DNA from: an uncultured Pirellulaceae bacterium | GTDB lineage: Bacteria; Planctomycetota; Planctomycetia; Pirellulales; Pirellulaceae | Direction: 5' to 3' | NCBI GenBank assembly: GCA_934278005.1 | Contig: CAKQWG010000106.1 | Location: forward strand, 1 to 10,830 | Length of the DNA stretch: 10,830 bases | Shown: positions 6,868 through 10,830 of the stretch, piece after piece | Numbering within the stretch: the first letter of the stretch is position 1 | Layout of the letters: every line of letters starts with the position of its first letter | Translations under genes and position numbers: made by a program | The notes under the pieces: model-generated | Database searches by the model: none | What the model was told of the DNA's origin: nothing | The model's input: the letters and a program-made list of their open reading frames with translations, nothing else

Positions 6868-8399
6868 TAATGCATCGAAATAAATTAATGCTGCTGGCCT
6901 GTCTGTTGACCGCCTGCCCGCTGATCACCCACTGGGCGACCGTCGGGCATGGCCGCGAGAAAGTCTACAAAGTCTTGATCGTCGATGGTCAGAATAATCA
7001 CCAGTGGAAAGTGACCACGCCGATCATTCAAGCCATTCTGCAAAGCACCGGTCGCTTTACGGTCGACGTGGCCACTGCGCCGGCCGCCGGCGGAGACATG
7101 GCCAGCTTTAAGCCCAAGTTCTCTGACTACGATGTGGTGCTCAGCAATTACAACGGCGACCCTTGGTCCGCCGCGACTAAAAAGGCCTTTGTCGATTACG
7201 TCTTCGGCGGCGGTGGATTTGTTTGCGTGCACGCGGCGGACAACTCATTTCCCAACTGGGCTGAGTACAACCAGATGATCGGCGTGGGTGGCTGGGGCAA
7301 CCGGACCGAAAAGGATGGGCCGTATGTTCGCTGGCGCGAAGGCAAGTTTGTTCGCGACACGCAGCCCGGCCGCGGCGGCAGCCATGGTCAGCGGCATGAG
7401 TTCGAAGTCGTGGTCCGCGATACGGAGCATCCGATCACGCGTGGTATCCCTGCCTCCTTTTTACAATCGGCCGACGAGCTGTATGCGGAACTGCGTGGAC
7501 CAGCAAACAACATGCAGGTGCTGGCTACGGCTTTCAGCGATCCGAGCACGGGCGGTACTGGCGAGCACGAGCCGATTCTGATGGTCATTCAGGCAGGAAC
7601 AGGTCGCGTATTCCATACCACGCTGGGCCACGACGCGGTGTCCGAGAGCGGCACAGCCTTTCAAGTGACACTGCAGCGCGGCACCGAGTGGGCAGCCAGT
7701 GGCGAAGTGACTCAGCCAGCAGTCACCGCCGCGCTGCTGAGCAATAGTCAAGCCATCACGCGCGATCCAACCTCGCTGACTAAACAGAGCAATTCCTCGC
7801 CAGTCGACTTCAGCCGCCAGCCGGACAGCGGCGGCGATGGCTGGAAGTCAATCTTTAATGGTCGAGATCTCAGTGGTTGGTCTCACAAGAATGGCTTGGC
7901 AACGTATGCAGTTGAGGACGGCGCGGTGCTTGGACGCTCGGCCAAGAACAGCCCCAATTCCTTTCTATGTTCGGAGCGTGACTACGCCGACTTCGAATTG
8001 ACCTTTGAAGTCATGGTCGACCGCGAATTGAACTCGGGTGTTCAAATCCGTTCCAAGAGCCTAGCTGAAAAAGACAATGGCCGCGTGCATGGCCCACAAG
8101 TGGAGATTGAATCCGCCAAAGGGGAGGCGGGCTATGTGTATGGCGAAGGAACTGGGCGTGGTTGGTTGAGTCCTCACCCGAGGCCTACGGACGCAATGAA
8201 GGACAATCAGTGGAACCGATATGCAATTCGCGCGGTTGGGCCGCGTATCCAAACTTGGATCAACGGGCGATTGATTGAGGACCTCAGCGATCCTGACAGC
8301 TATCAGTCTGGCTTTATAGGCTTGCAGGTGCATGGCGTGGGGGATCGCGGACCGTTTGAAGTCCGCTGGCGCGACCTGCAGCTTCGCGAAATTAAGTAG
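6864..8399 (+). CDS. Secreted ThuA domain plus DUF1080 (3-keto-disaccharide hydrolase) protein
   Basis: The 511-residue product has an N-terminal signal with MLLACLLTAC; LTAC ending at Cys18 fits a lipobox, so it may be a lipoprotein. Residues about 35-265 form a ThuA-like (trehalose utilisation, class I glutamine-amidotransferase-like) domain, shown by V-L-I-V-D-G-Q-N-N-H-Q-W, G-G-G-G-F-V-C-V-H-A-A-D-N and the late G-x-V-F-H-T-T-L-G-H-D. A polar linker at about 270-325 follows. Residues 327-510 are a DUF1080 domain: W-K-S-I-F-N-G-R-D-L-S-G-W, then N-S-G-V-Q-I-R-S, and a final G-F-I-G-L-Q-V-H-G. DUF1080 has a concanavalin-like fold and includes 3-keto-disaccharide hydrolases. The start overlaps the permease stop; an in-frame ATG at 6870 is an alternative. 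Exact substrate is unknown. Confidence 0.88.
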   Translation: MIMHRNKLMLLACLLTACPLITHWATVGHGREKVYKVLIVDGQNNHQWKVTTPIIQAILQSTGRFTVDVATAPAAGGDMASFKPKFSDYDVVLSNYNGDPWSAATKKAFVDYVFGGGGFVCVHAADNSFPNWAEYNQMIGVGGWGNRTEKDGPYVRWREGKFVRDTQPGRGGSHGQRHEFEVVVRDTEHPITRGIPASFLQSADELYAELRGPANNMQVLATAFSDPSTGGTGEHEPILMVIQAGTGRVFHTTLGHDAVSESGTAFQVTLQRGTEWAASGEVTQPAVTAALLSNSQAITRDPTSLTKQSNSSPVDFSRQPDSGGDGWKSIFNGRDLSGWSHKNGLATYAVEDGAVLGRSAKNSPNSFLCSERDYADFELTFEVMVDRELNSGVQIRSKSLAEKDNGRVHGPQVEIESAKGEAGYVYGEGTGRGWLSPHPRPTDAMKDNQWNRYAIRAVGPRIQTWINGRLIEDLSDPDSYQSGFIGLQVHGVGDRGPFEVRWRDLQLREIK

Positions 8400-8401
8400 G
8401 G

Positions 8402-8747
8402 CCTCAGTGTGGCCCGACGCTCCGCGTCGGTCTCCCACCTCCACCTCTACCTCTAACCCACCATTCTCTTCTGCCTCAGTGTGGCTCAACGCTCCGCGTC
8501 GGCTTCCCACCTCCCACCTCATCCTCTAACCACCATTCACTTATACCTCAATGTGGCTCAACGCTCCGCGTCGGCTTCCCACCTCCCGCCTCCCACCTCT
8601 ACCACTATTCTCTTCTGCCTCAGTGTGGCCCGACGCTCCGCGTCGGCTTCCCACCTCATCTTCTAACCACCATTCACTTATACCTCAGTGTGGCCCGACC
8701 CTCCGCGTCGGCTTCCCACCTGCTTTTCTAACCCACCATCCTCTTAT
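8402..8747. repeat. Five-unit tandem array of REP-like hairpins (72/65-bp period)
   Basis: Units start at 8402, 8474, 8546, 8618 and 8683: three periods of 72 and one of 65. Each begins cctca[g/a]tgtgg, then a palindrome, then pyrimidine-rich DNA. In units 1 and 4 the palindrome is CCGACGC-TCC-GCGTCGG (7-bp stem). Units 2 and 3 change it to CAACGC, which still pairs as G-U in a minus-strand RNA. Unit 5 has one mismatch. After the stem come one to three copies of a 7-bp repeat (CCCACCT). Tails alternate: units 1 and 3 end in attctcttctg, units 2 and 4 in attcacttata. The array fills the gap between the convergent ThuA-DUF1080 and lipoprotein genes. Apart from the array, 8748-8802 shows nothing clear. 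Confidence 0.85.
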
Positions 8748-8802
8748 GCTCACTACCCGATTCCTCTTCACTTCCATCCGCTCCCGCAAATACTCCCTCG
8801 GC

Positions 8803-9261
8803 CTACTTCTGCGACTCCAATTCAATGTCGATGTCGTTCGCACCTGGTTCCACCGTAATTCTAGTAATCTCCGAGTAGTACTTTTGGGGGAAGCTGGCTG
8901 CTGCCCCGTTGCTTGCAGCATTTGCGCTGGTCACTGGCCGGCCATCTTCGCCAATGACTGGCATGCTGCCTGAGGCGGCACCACCGCCGGGAGTCAAGCT
9001 AACGATGTGCTCACCCGCTTCAATGCCTTTCTCGCGGAATGTGAAAGCGGCTTCGTATCTACCTTGATCATCGGTTTCGGCGTAGGACGGGGAGCCACCA
9101 CTGACGGGGCTGAACTGCAAACTGATGCCGGCGGGCGCGGGGCTGCCGTCGACCTGCACCGTCCCCTGCAAACTGGAAAGCCCGTTGCCGCAGCCTGTAA
9201 GAGTCACCAGGAACGCGGCGGCGACTACGTGCAGGCCAGCTATGCGGAGGTTTCTTAACAT
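8803..9261 (-). CDS. Small lipoprotein, probable carboxypeptidase-regulatory-like (beta-sandwich) domain
   Basis: From the ATG at 9261 the product is 152 residues. It has a basic start (MLRNLRIAG), a hydrophobic run and a lipobox LTGC with Cys24, so it is probably lipid-anchored outside the cytoplasm. L-x-G-T-V-Q-V-D-G-S-P-A-P-A-G (about 31-45), then T-D-D-Q-G-R-Y-E-A (about 63-71) and a region with H-x-V-S-L-T-P, match the pattern of carboxypeptidase-regulatory-like or transthyretin-like beta-sandwich lipoproteins abundant in planctomycetes. The frame is open to 9396, but the extra 45 residues precede the signal peptide. It lies 161 bases downstream of the DUF1559 gene on the same strand, so co-expression is likely. 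Role unknown; a cell-surface structural part is one possibility. Confidence 0.8.
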   Translation of the reverse strand: MLRNLRIAGLHVVAAAFLVTLTGCGNGLSSLQGTVQVDGSPAPAGISLQFSPVSGGSPSYAETDDQGRYEAAFTFREKGIEAGEHIVSLTPGGGAASGSMPVIGEDGRPVTSANAASNGAAASFPQKYYSEITRITVEPGANDIDIELESQK

Positions 9262-9422
9262 GAATTCACTTTCAAAGAACGAGAACAGCGTAGATGTATC
9301 GAGCCAGTTTGGCGATTGCCCATCAACATCACGCTGCGAATGGGGCAGTTCAAGTTGAGGTGCGCGCAGCACGCATAGACGGTGACAGAGAAGCACGGCT
9401 ACAGACAGGTACTGAGCGGTAC

Positions 9423-10442
9423 TTAGAGGTTCGCATTGACGGGCATGCCATCGTCGCGCAGTCCGAGTCGCTGATACACGCCGAGCGTCGATTTATTGAT
9501 GTCGCCATAATCGACCCACCATCCCCATGGTTGGCCGGCCGTCGTACTTCCATTGGAGAACTCGATGCTATCGCTGATGAAATGTACGCTGCCATCGGCA
9601 AAGACGAACTGCGCGCCGCCGGTGTGGTAGCTGGAGTACGCGGAATAGTACCGCCCTGTGATCGGGCAATTGATCTTATGTATAAACGATCGTCCGACCG
9701 CCTTGGGAGATGACCAGGTGTCCTCCGAGTTGGTATTTCCGACACCTACCCAGTAGGCTGCTTGGTGGGCCCAGCCCCGTTCACCAATGAGGAAGGTATT
9801 GGACGTGCCGTCGGTAATACTGCCTAGGTTGAAACCATTTTGCCAGCCGAAAGCCCCGTGGGTAACGGGAATCGAACTTCCACCAGCATTCCAGCTGGAA
9901 TACTGGTAAGCGTAAACAGCAGCGTAGTTGCTAGTCGCCGGTTTGGTGGTATTCGGCCCGCCGCTATGGCAAAAATCGACCGTGGTATTGATGTCTGGAC
10001 CCGTATCGCTTGGGCAGCGATACATCGGCAACTTGGTTTGTATCAGCGCGACGCCGGCAGCGGGCCAGCTGGACGAATTATTTCCAGGCAGCAGCGTATC
10101 GAATTCGCCAGAGGTGACACCCAAGCGATCGGCAAGATTTCCTTGTTCCATGAATGGCAGAATAAACGCGCTCCAGCTCCACGTTTTCTTCCAGTTGCCT
10201 TTGTTGGCAGCGTTGTTCCAGCCGTAGCCAGGAGGCAGATTTCCATGCGTGTCATGGAAGTTGTGAACTGCCAAACCCATCTGCTTCAAGTTGTTTGAGC
10301 AGGACATGCGACGCGCCGCCTCTCGGGCTGCCTGCACGGCGGGAAGTAAAAGCCCCACTAAGATACCAATAATAGCAATTACCACTAACAGTTCTACGAG
10401 CGTAAAACCGCGCTTAGGCTTAAGTGTTCCGAACGCGACCAT
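9423..10442 (-). CDS. DUF1559 pseudopilin-like protein with H-X9-DG motif
   Basis: The 339-residue product has a class III (type IV prepilin) signal: K-P-K-R-G12, cleavage expected before Phe13, then FTLVELLVVIAIIGILVGLL with Glu17 at mature position 5. A prepilin peptidase would cleave it and leave an N-methylated hydrophobic helix. The body is the DUF1559 domain common in planctomycetes, including S-C-S-N-N-L-K-Q-M-G-L-A-V-H-N-F-H and M-Y-R-C-P-S-D. Near the end, His273 and Asp283-Gly284 form the H-X9-DG motif. The ATG at 10442 has a G-run (gggggtgg) at good spacing; an in-frame GTG at 10445 is an alternative. It is upstream of the small lipoprotein gene. DUF1559 proteins are thought to be pseudopilin-like surface or secretion parts; individual roles are unknown. 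Confidence 0.93.
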   Translation of the reverse strand: MVAFGTLKPKRGFTLVELLVVIAIIGILVGLLLPAVQAAREAARRMSCSNNLKQMGLAVHNFHDTHGNLPPGYGWNNAANKGNWKKTWSWSAFILPFMEQGNLADRLGVTSGEFDTLLPGNNSSSWPAAGVALIQTKLPMYRCPSDTGPDINTTVDFCHSGGPNTTKPATSNYAAVYAYQYSSWNAGGSSIPVTHGAFGWQNGFNLGSITDGTSNTFLIGERGWAHQAAYWVGVGNTNSEDTWSSPKAVGRSFIHKINCPITGRYYSAYSSYHTGGAQFVFADGSVHFISDSIEFSNGSTTAGQPWGWWVDYGDINKSTLGVYQRLGLRDDGMPVNANL

Positions 10443-10830
10443 CACACCACCCCCACTATTTGGATATACAGAAAAGCAGAAAAATGCATTGCTGCGTGCA
10501 GGAAATCCTCAGCAAATAGGCTCCTCGCTACTAGCAGCTGTGTGTATTTTAGCTTCGCAATTGGCAAGGAACGACCGAAAATCGGCCTTTTTGTGTGCGC
10601 AAAATCTCCTAGATCGGCTGCAATCGAGCCGCGGAGATCGAACTGTGCCAATATGAAGTTGCATTTCAGCCAGCGGCTGAAAAATAGTCGCCGGATCGCT
10701 CCGCCGATCCGCAAGGGTCTTTTAATGTGGCCGGCCGCGGAGCGGTCGGGCGACTATGGTTATTGTGGCCGAGTGGTCGGCAGACCGCAGTCATCGCTTG
10801 GGACCGACTTGCCCACGCCGCAGTTGCCCC
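10443..10830. other. Non-coding region upstream of the DUF1559 gene
   Basis: I see no supportable gene here. The first 240 bases should hold the promoter of the DUF1559 gene, reading leftward; it is A+T-richer than the coding DNA, but I could not identify convincing -35 and -10 boxes. Bases 10684-10757 hold the inverted repeat pair described separately. At 10765-10780 a further GTGG is followed by CCGA-gtgg-TCGG, a 4-bp stem that could be a decayed repeat unit. The last 50 bases show nothing recognisable. Confidence 0.5.
10684..10757. repeat. Inverted pair of REP-like units (BIME-like)
   Basis: ATAGTCGCC (10684-10692) is perfectly inverted by GGCGACTAT (10749-10757). Each arm carries its own hairpin: CGGATCG/CGATCCG (10692-10698 with 10705-10711), and CCGGCCGC-GGA-GCGGTCGG (10731-10749, one G-T wobble), the latter preceded by GTGG at 10727. 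Comparing 10684-10704 on the minus strand with 10737-10757 on the plus strand gives 19 of 21 identical bases, so these are two copies of one element facing each other. Confidence 0.7.

Noticed and set aside
8414..8430. Array hairpin as an intrinsic terminator
   Set aside because: The stem is strong but no T-run follows on either strand.
8402..8747. CRISPR array
   Set aside because: The units are near-identical along their whole length with no unique spacers, and no cas genes are nearby.
8332..8973. Overlapping plus-strand open frames rich in R-S-A-S-A-S-H repeats
   Set aside because: They are by-products of the tandem array: a 72-bp period is a multiple of three and keeps a frame open. They lack ribosome sites and known domains, and one runs antisense into the lipoprotein gene.
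9262..9396. 45-residue N-terminal extension of the small lipoprotein
   Set aside because: A strong signal peptide and lipobox begin at the internal Met (9261), so the upstream frame is probably not translated.
10755..10830. Class II (Leu/Ser) tRNA suggested by tggccgagtggtc
   Set aside because: Only the D-arm-like string matches. No acceptor stem, anticodon arm or T-loop (GGTTCGAnYCC) follows; the string is better explained as a decayed repeat unit.

Overview
The window reads as chromosomal DNA of a planctomycete, most likely a relative of the Pirellulaceae. Three gene types point that way: a prepilin-like protein of the DUF1559 type with an H-X9-DG motif, a secreted protein joining ThuA and DUF1080 (3-keto-disaccharide hydrolase) domains, and a di-heme cytochrome c lipoprotein. 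The DNA is G+C-rich, genes are loosely packed, and several starts lack a strong Shine-Dalgarno site. Genus-level placement is inference.

Layout. (1) 1-1438, minus strand: a di-heme cytochrome c lipoprotein whose stop overlaps, as ATGA, the start of a gene running off the left edge; that partial gene contains 15-bp tandem repeats. (2) 1694-3936, plus strand: a Rossmann-fold NAD-dependent epimerase/dehydratase-like protein, then a DapA-family lyase/aldolase, probably co-transcribed, with a long hairpin between them. (3) 4110-4685, minus strand: rpmB (ribosomal protein L28) followed by gatC (amidotransferase subunit C), ending against the lyase gene. (4) 4842-5381, plus strand: a zinc-ribbon Nudix hydrolase divergent from rpmB. 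(5) 5497-8399, plus strand: an APC-type amino acid permease overlapping by 4 bases the ThuA-DUF1080 gene. (6) 8402-8747: a five-unit tandem array between convergent genes. (7) 8803-10442, minus strand: the DUF1559 pseudopilin-like gene followed by a small lipoprotein gene, a pairing I regard as typical of planctomycetes. (8) 10443-10830: non-coding, with a pair of inverted repeat units.

How the genes work together. rpmB-gatC serve translation. The cytochrome and its coupled partner probably belong to an envelope electron-transfer chain. The epimerase-like and DapA-like pair suggests catabolism of a sugar acid or related keto acid, substrate unknown. The permease and ThuA-DUF1080 protein are translationally coupled and may share a nutrient-use role, although amino acid transport and glycan hydrolysis do not obviously match.

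The main structure not explained by genes is one family of short REP-like palindromes with a CGCTCCGCG-type core and a GT[G/C]G motif on the 5' side. I see about nine copies, all between genes: an inverted pair at 3944-4093, a tandem array with 72-bp spacing at 8402-8747, and a tighter inverted pair at 10684-10757. The array also contains a nested, variable-number 7-bp repeat. No CRISPR array, tRNA, rRNA or transposase gene was found.
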